A stretch of DNA of 64,000 nt from positions 42,216,942 to 42,280,941 of the forward strand of contig QCXZ01000001.1 in assembly GCA_025024175.1 (NCBI GenBank), given 5' to 3'. The translations under genes and the position numbers were made by a program. Shown here piece after piece: positions 13,409-24,802 of this stretch. Below the pieces are notes generated by a model. It searched no databases. It saw nothing but the letters and a program-made list of their open reading frames with translations, and was not told the DNA's origin. The DNA is from Rhyzopertha dominica. Taxonomy: Eukaryota > Arthropoda > Insecta > Coleoptera > Bostrichidae. Within the stretch, counting starts at the first letter, position 1. Every line of letters begins with the position of its first letter.

Positions 13409-14650
13409 TACATATATAATATAAAGGGTGATCCATTTTTGTTGGGTTGCAGAGTACAATAAGGTACAAGCCATACAGGTTGCCCTTGAACATGTAAGTA
13501 ATATTGTTATTTCTGTTACTATATGAATGCTTTAAAAGTTGAAAAAGATATATAGCAAGGGTGGTCAAATTTTTTGATCACCATGGGCGACTTTAGTATA
13601 TAAAATTTAGATGGAGGGCTACCAATATCTTTTTTTACATTTTAAAGAAATAGGAATGTTGATTTAATAACAACACTACATGTTGTTAAACTTTTTGCTA
13701 CTTATAGCAACTTTTACATAGGACTACACAAGACGGGCTTCTAAGATTTCAAAATTTTATGTCTAACTGTTTCACAAGGCACTTTTTTTCAACCATTATT
13801 AAGTGTTTCACGACATTTAGAAAGCTCACACTGCAAAATATTTAGGTATATCAATGGTTGAGCGAAGTATTAGAGGCTACTGTTCTGCAGACAGAAAAGA
13901 TTAGAGTCCTCTGGACTATGTTAAAATTTCAATTTGTACTGAATGATATATATTAAGTTAGTAAAAGTCTCTTTTCTTGGACACTAAAATGAACAGGTGT
14001 TTTTCAGGAACATCCTGAATTAATAATATTATATTTATTATGGGCGTGGATAAGTTTTGGCCTAAAAAAAGCCCCATCTTTGTTTCCCAGAGTATAAGAG
14101 GGGTTTCTAAAAAACTATTTTTGTTTGGATATATGTCCTAAGGTTTCTGAGAAAACAGCAAAAGGCCTACAAAATTTACTAAAGTATCTCTGTGATTTTA
14201 ATCTCGATGAAGATCTTGTGTTCAAGGGTTTTTTCAATTCCACACCTAAAAGTAATGATTTAGAGTCCTTAGTAGTATTATTATGTTTAGCAGGTTATTC
14301 AAAATCATCTTGGTAGCCCGCGTTGTCCACTTTGGCCACCTTTTACATACCTATATGTACAGGCTAATTATTTACATAAGTGGTTCATCAGAATCTTTTG
14401 GTGTAAATATTAAAACTTTGGTAACATATAAGCAGGTGGCTTAGCAACTTTGCTTTAAAAATATTTTTCATCTTTTCTTGCTTCTAGTTGTAGGTAACGC
14501 AAGTAGATGGTAATAACTTTATTATTTTAAATGTGACACTCTGTATACTAATGCATTTCTTCCTATTAAATTCTAATGTGACTATTCACTATGCATGTAG
14601 TCTATCATGCACTGTTTTGACATTATTTGATATTTTATGTAAAAACTTAG

Positions 14651-14870
14651 TCTCTAATTTCTCCGGGCTGGTTCCCACGTTGGTTATTTGACCTTGACGT
14701 TTCGACACTCATGTTGGTGTCTGACACAATTTCAGAGCTACTTCTGAGAAAGACACCGACATGAGCGTCAAAACGTCAAGGTCAAATAACCAATGTGGGA
14801 ACCAGCCCGGAAAACAACATGTCATCGACAACAACCACGGAAGCCTTCAAACCAAAATCTCTAATTTCTC
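14651..14870. mobile_element. Hairpin retroelement remnant with hammerhead-like motif and 13 bp direct repeats
   Basis: A hairpin with about 60 bp arms (14663 to about 14722, and about 14751-14810) starts CCGGGCTGGTTCCCAC and is followed by about 50 bases of single-copy tail. The whole is bracketed by TCTCTAATTTCTC at 14651-14663 and 14858-14870, a 13 bp direct repeat typical of target-primed insertion. On plus, CTGAGAA (14744-14750), a GACAC..GCGTC stem and AAAACGTC resemble the hammerhead core CUGANGA-stem-GAAAC-GUC with substitutions at two core positions. The left arm, read on minus, keeps GAAAC (14703-14699) and a perfect GACAC/GTGTC stem. Penelope-like elements carry such ribozymes. Assignment to that class is inference. 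Confidence 0.55.
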
Positions 14871-16009
14871 AATATTTCAAAACTTCTTAGGGATATTTAG
14901 TATTTGATTTTAAAAACAATTTTGTATTTGAAATACTTAGTATAAAAGTATCAATATTTTTTAAAAGTATTTTGTGTAGCTCTGCTTACATATGTAACTA
15001 TGCAAAGGGCTACCCTCTAATATTTATATTAATAAATTGCTGTAACTGGATTCTTTTCTTCGGCATTTCGTTGATAACCTTTCTATTGGTGACAATTCCA
15101 GTACATTTGGTACATTTTGCACCTTAGTTATTTACTTACGGTATATTTAATTTATTTATAATTTAAACATGTAAGACCAAAAAAATAAAGTTACCATTTA
15201 AGTGATACATTTTTAATAAACCTCGTTAGATGAGACTTTATGCATTCTTTTACATATATACTAAAACAGATAGAATTATCAGATGGNGTTATAAGTACAT
15301 AAGAATGGCCATGTCAGGAAATTGCTAACCACACTAAAGTTTTTGATTNTTTTTGTAGAGGACCTNGGCATATAATATGTTCAAGTATATTTTTGCTGTA
15401 ATAATACTTATTAATTGTAGTATCACTACTGTAAAAAAACATTTAAACCCTGATATTGTAGCTTCCTTTCTTTGTTCAAATTTCTACTTCTACTACATTA
15501 TTTCGGTGTTTATTTTCATCTGCGACATGTTATTTTGTTAATTTTCAGAATCTCACATATTTTTTGGCAATATTATATTTCTGACCAAGTTGCTTATAAA
15601 ATTCGGCATTCTTGTCTTATCATTTTCATTTACAGTTAATTTGTTCTGCTTTTAACCATAAATAAATATTGCGTTGTTGTAGATAATAAATCTAAATTTT
15701 ATTTTTAAAACTCTTCTTTTATCAACACAGAAATTTGAAATGCGGAAATTCCCATTTACTGATATTATTCATAATTATGAAATGGTTTTTTTTTGTCTGT
15801 TAAAACTATATACCAAATTTTAACATATTGTCGCTTATGTCATTTGAAAATAAGAAAAAAATTCCAAATTCTAATTTAAACCTGTATAGCATAAACAACT
15901 AGGAAGTGGGCTAAATGGGTAAAACTGACTTACTTTGGTTAAAGGAGCTTGTGGTAGGATTTTCTAACCTTTTGGAGATGAGTGATTTTAAAACAATTTC
16001 TAGTTTATA

Positions 16010-16100
16010 TAATACATGGAAAGAAGTCTTTTAACTGAATGAGTTTATTGAAAGAAAAACAATTTTTCTTTCAATAAACTCGTTCTTCTTTCTATGTATT
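16010..16100. repeat. Long hairpin around GAGTTTATTGAAAGAAAAA
   Basis: The left arm (AATACATGGAAAGAAG, then a 13-base bulge, then GAGTTTATTGAAAGAAAAA) is followed after a very short loop by its complement (TTTTTCTTTCAATAAACTCGTT..CTTCTTTC.ATGTATT). The inner stem is about 22 bp with a single mismatch. It may be a small MITE or an inverted duplication; no target duplication was seen. Confidence 0.75.
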
Positions 16101-16924
16101 ACATACAAAACTGAACTGGAATTATGGACACTAACATAAATTTCTAGTTGTTAAAAATTCCCCAGATATCATGTCTAAGTTGGGTACTATACCCAGGTTC
16201 ATGAAACCTGATCCCAATCTTTTTTTTTCGAGTTTAGTAATGACAAAATATTTTAGCAACCTTTGAAAACTACAATGGATAAGGCAAAGATGGAAGTTTA
16301 GATAGGCAGTGTGTAAATAACGTCACTTAATTCAATAGTTAGACAAAGAACGACATTTAAAGTCAAGTTGTATTGTATGTCATGTAACAATATTGCCAAT
16401 ATTTCCCAGCCCCAAGTGTAGTGAATTACTACACAATTCATTTATGCTTAATAAAAAAAATATGTTTTTTACAGGGTAATTTGACCATTAAACCATTTAA
16501 ACAACTAATAAAGGATTTATCTGAACAAATCATTTTATTTTATAGTACTTACTATGGGCCCAAAAATAATGTTAATTCAAATGTTTTATAGTAAATTTAT
16601 ATAAAGCAAAATCGTATCTCCTGAATAATTTACAAAGGTCATATTCATACCCAATAAATATGTTCTTATCTATCACTTTGTCATATATATTTATATCTAA
16701 ATTCAATACTGAGATGCTATCAAATTTATACATCACAAAACTGTAATATTAATTCAGTGGCAGATACATTATTACAGAACCCAGGCAAAAAAATAGAATC
16801 TACATTATATTTACACTGATATACATAAAAAATTTGGCCCTCAGTTACCTACATGCTTGCTGCATTGAATAAGGAACATCATATAATGTTCAATGTTGGC
16901 AATTTAATAATTTTGTAATTTAGA

Positions 16925-17012
16925 AAAAAAAAATTAAAAATTTATGGATATCACGAGAACCGTTTGTCGTAGAAAAAAATGCTCAAAACCTCAATATTAA
17001 TTGTACAGGGTT
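16925..17012 (+). repeat. Fragment of the 0.9 kb dispersed repeat
   Basis: The block AAAAATTTATGGATATCACGAG..CCGTTTGTCGTAGAAAAAA and TGCTCAAAACCT matches the distal part of the dispersed repeat at 27477-28365 and 33062-33965. Only about 90 bases remain here. Confidence 0.65.
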
Positions 17013-17372
17013 TCTATACATGATTGATGCATCCAGGGCGTTTATGGAAATTAGCGATTAAATCAGTTTGCCGCCTCTCAGGAAAGTAACATATACCTGT
17101 CATCTGTCGATTTTTGAATTATTTGATATATTTTAATATGACAAAACATATGGGAGTGTGTATTTTTAACATATTCTGTAGTGTTTTGTAGGATAATTAA
17201 CTCTATGTTTGCAGAAAGTTTACATTTCGGAGATGTGTTTTTCACCTAGGCAAATATGTGTGAAAATGTTACAATTCTTACCTCAATAAAAAGTAATTTT
17301 AGCCATTCTTTAAATTAATTTCTGCTATGCATGGTAAAAAGTTTCTTTACAAAATCAAAGTAAAAAAAATAA

Positions 17373-17378
17373 TTTATT
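17373..17378 (-). promoter_or_regulatory. Polyadenylation signal AATAAA
   Basis: TTTATT on plus reads AATAAA on minus, about 93 bases beyond the stop codon of the CEP295-like gene. The distance and orientation fit a short 3' UTR. Confidence 0.5.
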
Positions 17379-17470
17379 ATGAAATGTACAAACTTTTAAA
17401 ATACATACAACTAATTATACACATATACACTGCTGTGTTACAAAATAGTCAAAAAAAAACTCCACTTGTT

Positions 17471-19215
17471 TTAATGTCGTCGTTTTGGTTCACCCTGTTC
17501 TTTAACAGAAGACAGATCAGAAGATTCACCAATTAAGTTTATCGCCTCACCTTTATCTACACCCTTACAAGTCAGTACCGGAGTTGAAGTTCTCTGGCTT
17601 GCTTTATCTTTAGTACTACCACTTCCTCCTTGAATGGCAGATATATCTTGAAACTCCTTCAACAAAGAGGAAAAACTGCTGTCATTTGTGCTTGTCATTG
17701 TCGAAGTGAACTTTGCTAAGAACTGTTTTCCCAGTATCTCCTTTAGACTGACTTCACTAGAGCTACTGGAGTCCGTCAGTCTAACTTCCTTTTGTTTAAT
17801 ACTGATATCCATTGAGCTGGAACTTGATGTTAGCGCAAGGGCTTCTTGAGTTTTCTTTAATGTAGCTATGGCCCACCCCATGCCCATCTTGCGGAGCATG
17901 GCTTCCACTGTCTCCATATCGCTGGACTTTTCAGCGGAAGAATCGCTCGATACAACCTGTACTTGTCCTGAATCTGAACTTCTATTCTTTTTGGGGCTGC
18001 CTTTTGCGTGTGCTTTAGCAGTGTCAATTAGCTCTACTAATATATCTGGCATACTTTCATCTGAAGACTTCTTTTGCTGTCTGTCTTTAGCAAGTGGTTG
18101 TGCTACTTTCACAGACAACTGGCTGTCGGCTTCTGGTATAATCGAAAGCTCATGTGGGAGTGCTGAAATATCACCATTGAACCTTTTAGCCACTAATATA
18201 CCTTTAGATGCTGGTGGTTTTTTTCCCTTCTTCGGATCACGTAGAGTGTCTTTTGGTGGTGACAACTTTGGAAGTTTAGGTATGTCCCTCAATAAGGGTA
18301 CAAATGGTACATCTGGCTGTTTGCTTTCCTTGTTGACAGCCAAGAGATTTTTAAACTGTAGTGTCAATTCTTTATCGACGTCATGTGTGGCTTGTGGTAA
18401 TTCAGTTGTTAAATATTGACTAAGTGCTTCTAACTGGTCAGGACTTGTTTTATCCAAAAATTCTGCTACATTGTAGTCTACCCGTAATAATTCTTCATTC
18501 AAACGTTCCTGCTCTTTTGCACTATCAGTAGAGTCGTTAAATATTTTTGTTGGTATATCCAAATAGGCGGTGGAATTTTCCTTGTCACTAGTATCGGGAC
18601 TCTGAAGCATTATGTCTTTCTCTCTACGTACCTTTTCAATCATGGCCGCTAAGCTCAGTATTCGCTTATTGCAACTCTCCGCTATTTTAGCATATTCCGC
18701 TGTAACTCGCAGATAATCATTTGAACTTTCTACATTTGGCTCTTTACTATCGATAGAGTCAAGTGATGAGCTGCTTCTATTTGAGGTAGTACTTTTTTCA
18801 CTCACAGTCGTAAAAACATTGACTTTTCCTGTAGAAGCTACACTTTCTGTTAACGATTCTAAAGTGTTGTGGTGCAAATGGCTATCATCTGGTAGGTACC
18901 CAAAATGCTTTCTCAAATCCGTTAATGACACATTGAAAGATTTCATCAGATTGTGTAAATGAACTAAAGGATAATTAGATGCTGTGTCCATAACAGTTTG
19001 ACTTGGCGTTGAAATACTACTAACCGAGCTCACATCCAAATTTTCTATACTTGCATGCCTCATGGTTAGCAGTTTCTCAATGTACTTAATTATAATAGGA
19101 TTGATTTTCTGCTGTTTGTTGGAAATTTCAAAACTTGCTACTGTCGATGAAACAGAGATATTGCTTTGCTGAGGTTTTTCTTGTAAAATATCACGAGGTC
19201 TTCTTTTTGACACTC
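17471..19215 (-). CDS. CEP295/Ana1-like, exon 4 (C-terminal third)
   Basis: This terminal coding exon follows an acceptor reading TTTCTTTCAG at 19216 and ends with TAA at 17473-17471. It encodes about 581 residues rich in Ser, Lys and Glu. An early conserved-looking patch, YIEKLLTMRHASIENLDVSS, lies about 45 residues in. A helical stretch follows (about residues 160-200 of the exon), then a proline/lysine region, then serine tracts (SSSSSMD, SSSSSEV). It has no enzymatic domain. It joins exon 3 in phase 1, giving a Gly-Val junction. A long opposing open frame at 17868-18419 is a by-product of this exon's composition. Assignment to the same gene as exons 1-3 rests on phase and strand, not on homology. 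Confidence 0.75.
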
Positions 19216-20403
19216 CTGAAAGAAATCAAAATATGAATCAAATGTTTATGTGTAAGTTTTAAAACACATTGGAAAGTACCTAGCACAGTGTACAATATAA
19301 TAGGTGTAGGGGCAAGCCCTCAATGTGTATCCAAAACACTCACTGCAGTTAGAGCGAGNGGTAAAGAGAGAGATGGGAGAAAAGGTCTCGGAGTGGGGCA
19401 CAAATTTGTACCCAATTTTGTAACACCTTGTGAAAGATTGATTTTTAATATAGCAGAATTGATCTATGAAATAGATAAAAAAGTCTCAGTTTTCAAACAA
19501 TTTTATTGAATACACCGTACCTATAACTTTACCATATAGTTAATAACAATTAAATTAAAAAAAACCATTTGAAGTTAAATCCACTTTAATCTTTGTTAAA
19601 GCAGCTTACTTTACTACCAGCAACATAAAGGAAAATGGGAACTTTAACAAATATCTTGACTGCGTCAAAAATGGTAACGAGTAAACTTCACCTCAAACCA
19701 AAAACTCAAGGGTATAATTTTCAAAATATTCCAAACAATTTAATTTTGATAATTTACGCTGCAAATGTGATGAATTTAAATTGTCTAGCTTGGCAGTTTG
19801 TGTATTTAACAATAACTGGTTTGCGAACGAAGAATTTGTTGTTACAATATCTATATTTTTATACTTTTTGAATTGTTTTAAATGTTCCTTTTCTCTGATT
19901 ATCTACCCGTTTGTCCAACATAAACTGAATTACAATCATTGTATGAAAAACTATAAATGTCTGTGTGGTCTGAATTATTGAAAACACTGCCTATGGTAGA
20001 AAAAGCAATATTTATTCCATGAAAAGATAACTTAGATAGGGTAACTGAGACTTGACCAGCAAACTTAAGGGGAAATCAAATCTTGATTTTTTTCATCAAA
20101 ATAAGTAGTACAGAAAGAAAATTAAATTTTGTCAAATATTTAAAATACAGTTTTTTTATTAAATAATTTAAAAAATTGTTATTGAAAGCAATATGGAGAA
20201 TTATACCCAATTCTTTTTTGAATGCTTTATATGCTTCTAAAAATTCAAGTTACGAAACAGAAATTAATAATCAGATTTCCTTTTTTCAACAGTTAATTCA
20301 AAAACATTAACAGCACAAATATTTTTCATTAGAATATCTTCTGAACTCTATGTCGTCCGTAGCAATGTCAAAGTTTTTCAATATCCTCTTCAAATTTAAA
20401 TAT

Positions 20404-20462
20404 AAAACTTATTTTTGCTTTTATTTGATCTAAAAACTTATTTTTGCTTTTATTTGATCTAA
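20404..20462. repeat. 29 bp tandem duplication
   Basis: The unit beginning AAAACTTATTTTTGCTTTT occurs twice head to tail with an offset of 29 bases and no internal mismatch. It is intronic and non-coding. Confidence 0.8.
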
Positions 20463-21412
20463 AAAATTATTTTCATTGGGAGGACTGCAACCGAAAATAT
20501 TTTTAGTCACTGAATTACACATCAGCAAATTTTTTTTCATTAACAACTGTGCAGATATACCAAAAGGTGATTTTAAAAGTTTATACATAGAAAGCATTCT
20601 GTATAGTTGTAAAAATATTACAAATATTAAGTGTCTGTTAACGGCCCATGACTGTTGCATAGTTAAAAAAAATATCTGAATTTACTACAGTAAATTATCA
20701 AATAACAAATTAAACCCTGAATCTGATTAAAAACATTCTAAATGTAATAAAATGTTTTGCATAAATTAGGTTTTTATAAGTTAATTCTCTATCTTCTATA
20801 TCTCCATCTACCTACAATCCAAGGGCATACCTCCAATGTATCTTGCGGTATTGAAAACAGACACCTTTTCATTTCATTATTGTTATTATCGTAATCACAT
20901 CGACAAAATGGCCCAACATTTATGATCCATTAAAGTTAAAAAAAATCACTTTATTACTTTTACACATTATGATATCACGATGTCAGAGAGCGAGCGCTGT
21001 ACATATGACATACAAAGGTGCATCAGAACACCCAGACCGATACTTCCATCTCTCTCGTACATGAACGAAAGCAAAACTGGCTTCGGCTTGGTGCGCTGCG
21101 TGACTGCCTCATCATGATACCTATTATTATATACCATGCTACCTACTTAATTTAAAAAATGTGGAACTTGCACAAAAATGAGCTAAATAATCAACACAAT
21201 ACATATTTTGAATTTACATCTAAATTTTAATATTACGACGCTTTTGAGCTGCCATTGGTTAGAATCATTTATTTTTTGTGTAATTTACACTTCTATCTGT
21301 AAATTTACACTTTATTACAGATAAAGTACATTTACTACGACAGAATGTACCCATTGTCTGTAAAATACATTGGCGGGAGTGTTCTGTCATCTGTCAGTCA
21401 GTTCAGTTGTGC

Positions 21413-21859
21413 ATGACTAAAAGTAAGTAACGAAATCAGCTTCTCTGCCTGTTTCAAGATTTAGGTAAGTATTTAATATAGTTTTCGTATCACATACCAC
21501 GCCCTAGCAACAAGCACACTCGTATACAATTTTTATATTTTGTTTAGGTATTTTGTCCGTATTACAACGACTGCTGTACGTTAATTGGCACCAGTTTGTC
21601 ACAACACTGGATTCCTTCATAAGTTGGCTTGCCGAACGAGGAATCCCTGATAACACGATTGATTACGTTATCACTCAAATCATAAGTTTTATAATGCACT
21701 ATAAGCACATAAATACCAGAGGCGACTCTTGCAAGGTATTTTTTTAGTTTTTAGCTTGTTTTATACATTGTGCATAAATAGAGAGACAAATTAATTATTA
21801 AATGTATTTTTGCTTTTTTTCAGATGGAGATGGTTCTGCAAAATTGGAAGATTTTTTAA
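21413..21859 (+). CDS. Small three-exon gene inside the IS3EU element, 77 residues, function unknown
   Basis: Proposed exons are 21413-21422, 21548-21735 and 21824-21859. Donors read A|GTAAGT and AAG|GTATTT; acceptors read TTTAG|GT and TTTCAG|ATG. The phases fit: exon 1 (Met-Thr-Lys plus one base) joins exon 2 to give Ser-Ile-Leu-Ser, and exon 3 adds 11 residues before TAA at 21857-21859. The middle exon predicts amphipathic helices (segments near WHQFVTTLDSFISWLAERG and VITQIISFIMHY). It runs opposite to the transposase and begins about 180 bases from the left tip. TCAGTTCAGTTGTG just upstream could hold an initiator. It might be a second transposon protein, or a remnant of the transposase's own N-terminal helical region now inverted. 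No homologue is recognised. Confidence 0.45.
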
Positions 21860-22309
21860 ATATTTGTGACGGGGGCTGATGCTTTTCGTACTTTAGGATT
21901 TCAAGTAACGCCAAAAAGTTCGTTTCTTACAGAAAACGCAGCCTTTCCCACAGTGAGCACATGTGCAATTGAGCTTAGGTTACCTACCTTAATATGTACT
22001 TTTGCAACTTAAAAGTCAACAGAATTTGGATCTGTATGAATTTATGAATTTGTGCAAATAAAAAATTCAATTTTTGGTCAACATCTGTTTGTTTTTATTT
22101 TCCGGATTTTTATAATTTTGAATTTGTCTTGGTTAAGTGAATAGTCTCTCTTAAATGTACTAAGTTGATATCTATACTGTAACAGTTTATTTAGAAACAA
22201 TACAATTTGTTTTTTTAAGTATTTATTTTCAGTTAAAAAAATTGCTTAAGTTGTATATGTATAATAAAGGCTTACGAACAGGAATTTTTATCTTAATATT
22301 CCAAGCATG

Positions 22310-24802
22310 TTGTGTATTATCACTCTTAGTCGTAAATATAGTTCCCTAGCTGTAATAACATCTTGCAGTGCATTCCATTGTCTTTCCTCTACTACCATCG
22401 ATGCTAGATCATATACGTCCCTGTTGGATGTGATTTGTGGAGTAGGGATCAACGAGATCTATCAATTAATATCTGCTCCGGAAACACTGTGAACGTAGTC
22501 CTTGGTGTGAAACTGTTGTGGGTTAGAAATAGTAAAAACGGGCGGCCATGTGGAGAAATCGAATTACGAGACTGTTATTTTATGTAGATTCCATTTTAAA
22601 GCTACCATATCGAAATCCTTCTATAAATAATTAAATAGGTAACTAATAAATCTGATCAAAGAAACAATTTTCAATACGTTTTTTACTACTGATGTATTAC
22701 GTTAGACGTTCAAAGATCCATAAAAAACTGACTTTAAAAATAAATTACCTGTATTAGGTCTAAGAAACAAAACTGAATTAAGGCCTTGTCCAAAAAGTCG
22801 CCCGAAAAGTGTCCTCATGGAAAACATTAATCCAGAATTGTGAACTTTGTCAACGCAACGTTGACCACCAGGACTCAATCCCTTGATTTGCAGTACTTCT
22901 ACCATACAAAAATGGTGGTAAAGAAGTCTGCATTCTTATGCCGTTGTTTGTTAAATCTCTTTGAATCCCTTCTATTATCCCATTTTCTGTGCCTAGGTCT
23001 GCCCTTAATGTTTGGGGACAACCACTCTGCATCGCAACAATTTGGAGCAAGTGGTATGCTATAATCGCTGGATCACTGGTCACTGGCCTTTAGCCACGAC
23101 ATATAACGAGAATACCCATCAATACATCCTGTTATACACATACCAAATGGTTTTAATTTGTCATAGCAGTCTGTGTGCCACATATAATTAGGTCCTTTAT
23201 TAAAATATCTTCTTCTCCTTAACCTTCTTCAGCAACTCCTTCAGGGTCCAGTATTTGCAGCAATTGGGTATTTGCCATGTATTTATATTTTATTAAATTG
23301 CATATTAATAGGTAGCATCTAATCCACAAAACAGCTGTGACAGCTTATAAATTCGAAAAAATGGATCGTAAGGTGTATTTTAAATATTAAAAATGTGAAT
23401 ATTTAAAGGGACCTACAAAACGCGGCTATATTGGCCATGACGTCAGGTGTCTTGTAAATGGCCGCTTGTTTACATCTGGGGTTAGTGCGTCAGCCTCAGC
23501 CCGTCAATTTATCAGTTTGTTGTTTGCGTTCATTTTGTGACAAACAAATTAAAATACGCCAAGAAAAAGTGAAATACTTATGAGTTATGACTTCTGAAGG
23601 CATGTTCATTGTTATGGAATTTGTGTACAGCGACGAGCGGTTCAACGCGGCGGAGATGAGGAACGTAAAAGCAAAAGCAACAGCATAAGTGAACTTTTTA
23701 TCAAATTAACGTAGCATTGATAATTTGATCACAGTGGGTTGTTGGAAACATACTATTTGTAAACATAAAAATGTAAGAATCAAAAACGTACCCTACACTT
23801 GACATTTATTTTAGAGGTCAGAATAAATATAAATTGCTATTTATTTTCTGGCCTCTTGCGGCTCGTTTCCGGTCTGGCTAACAGTCGAATATATGGGGAA
23901 CAACGTCGTTCTNTATTTCCCTCTATCAACTTAAAACGCATATAATTTTTCATATCCTCTTCANGCTATAACAAAATAGAAACTGAATGATAAACACTTA
24001 TAACCCCAAAAAGANTAATAAAACTTACAGTAAGAATTAAGATGATCTTCACAACAGAAAAACAAACTTTGCGATTTCGGCATATCACGTCTAGGGGCCT
24101 TAAACAATTTTTTCATACGTTGATAATCTCGAGGAACGGTTACAAAAATTTTGTTAGCTGTACTAACTGAAGTACTTTTATAACCATGTACAAAACAACA
24201 CTTGTTTTGTTAATAATAGATGCTTGTAAAACTACACAAATCACTTTTTGGTGCGACCTCTTACACCGTCCTTTCAATAAACACCACACAAAAGTTTTCC
24301 AATACAAGAATGATACTACACCATTAAACAGCACGCTCCTCTTGACACTTGACGTCATGAGTTGAATAACCTTGGATAAAAGCGTTTTGGTGGTGACTCC
24401 TAAGATTCAATTTTTTTTTTTTTTTACATGGCGTACAATATATATGCACTTCAAGATTCATTTTACGTAATTTTCAAAAAAAGTGATAATACCCAATTGC
24501 CTAATTGTCTTCTGTGTAACTACAAATCCATTTTGTAGGCATTTGAGATGCATCCAGCGATACCCGTGCAGTTGACCACTCTCAGCAAGCTGTGCTTCCA
24601 AGAAGCGAATCAAGGATGGGATACCAGAAAAACGCTTTCTTCTAAACAGACCTAATTGTCGTAGTAACCTTTGTAATTGCCTTAAGTTTATAGTTATTCC
24701 TTCATTCGCATGAAGAATAGCGACAATCTCGAAGTGATTTAAACCCGACAAAAATTATGTTTGAATAAGCCTATTCCTTTCCCGCATATTATGTCGTTCC
24801 AT
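22310..24802 (-). pseudogene. IS3EU transposase pseudogene (integrase-like DDE)
   Basis: Minus-strand pieces follow the order of the animal integrase-like family I know as PF24764. An ATG lies at 24802, then a stop at 24757-24755 where the family has an aromatic residue. The HTH-like region follows (about 24750-24500: ITINLRQLQRLLRQLG, GYRWMH.KC). After a 1.2 kb insertion come LDPEGVAE, a basic RLRRRRYF patch, GPNYMWHTDCYDKLKPFG and a CIDGYSRYM segment (about 23260-23090). The two Asp-bearing motifs HTDCYDKLKP and RADLGTEN (near 22990) are present. FLYGRSTANQ.IESWWS (about 22880-22850) includes the likely catalytic Glu. DKALIQFCFLDLIQ then abuts a plausible donor near 22752. A C-terminal piece lies near 22480-22310. 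Frameshifts near 23235 and 22800 and at least two stops make it inactive. Confidence 0.8.
23267..24493. mobile_element. 1.2 kb insertion splitting the IS3EU transposase, CAATTG duplication
   Basis: CAATTG flanks both sides (23261-23266 and 24494-24499). Removing the insert and one copy restores the transposase frame across RQL/LQILDP, so the boundaries are firm. The ends carry a short inverted GGTATT/AATACC. Further in, CATGACGTCAGGTGTC (about 23436) is matched inverted by GACACTTGACGTCATG (about 24343), with a diffuse AAAACGC match outside it. No transposase frame is recognised. The region 23430-23660 is GC-richer than its surroundings. The superfamily is undetermined. Confidence 0.75.

Larger units (their letters stand above)
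11640..14990. mobile_element. Decayed DNA element with long inverted ends, hAT-like termini
   Basis: Sequence at about 11640-12040 is repeated inverted at about 14350-14990. Matching blocks include ATCTACTTGCG, GTGAATAGTCACATTA, AAGAAATGC and the AAATACTTTT-rich outer parts. The right end reads outward as CAGAGCTACAC followed by AAATACTTTT-type subterminal sequence, which fits hAT elements, but no 8 bp target duplication was found. The interior contains two younger insertions (12236-13408 and 14651-14870) and a 63-codon frame at 14125-14316 that I do not recognise and that may be a transposase remnant. Superfamily is tentative. Confidence 0.5.
14991..17372. other. AT-rich non-coding stretch, few repeats
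   Basis: Apart from the hairpin at 16010-16100 and the repeat fragment at 16925-17012, nothing is recognised. Single ambiguous bases occur near 15286, 15349 and 15366. This is the 3' side of the CEP295-like gene. Confidence 0.4.

Noticed and set aside
17868..18419. 183-codon plus-strand frame opposite exon 4
   Set aside because: It mirrors the serine-rich exon 4 on the other strand. Its composition is the complement of that coding sequence and it has no gene context.
23267..24493. Reading the 1.2 kb block as an intron of the IS3EU transposase
   Set aside because: There is a GT near the upstream junction but no AG acceptor at the downstream one. The CAATTG duplication explains both junctions.
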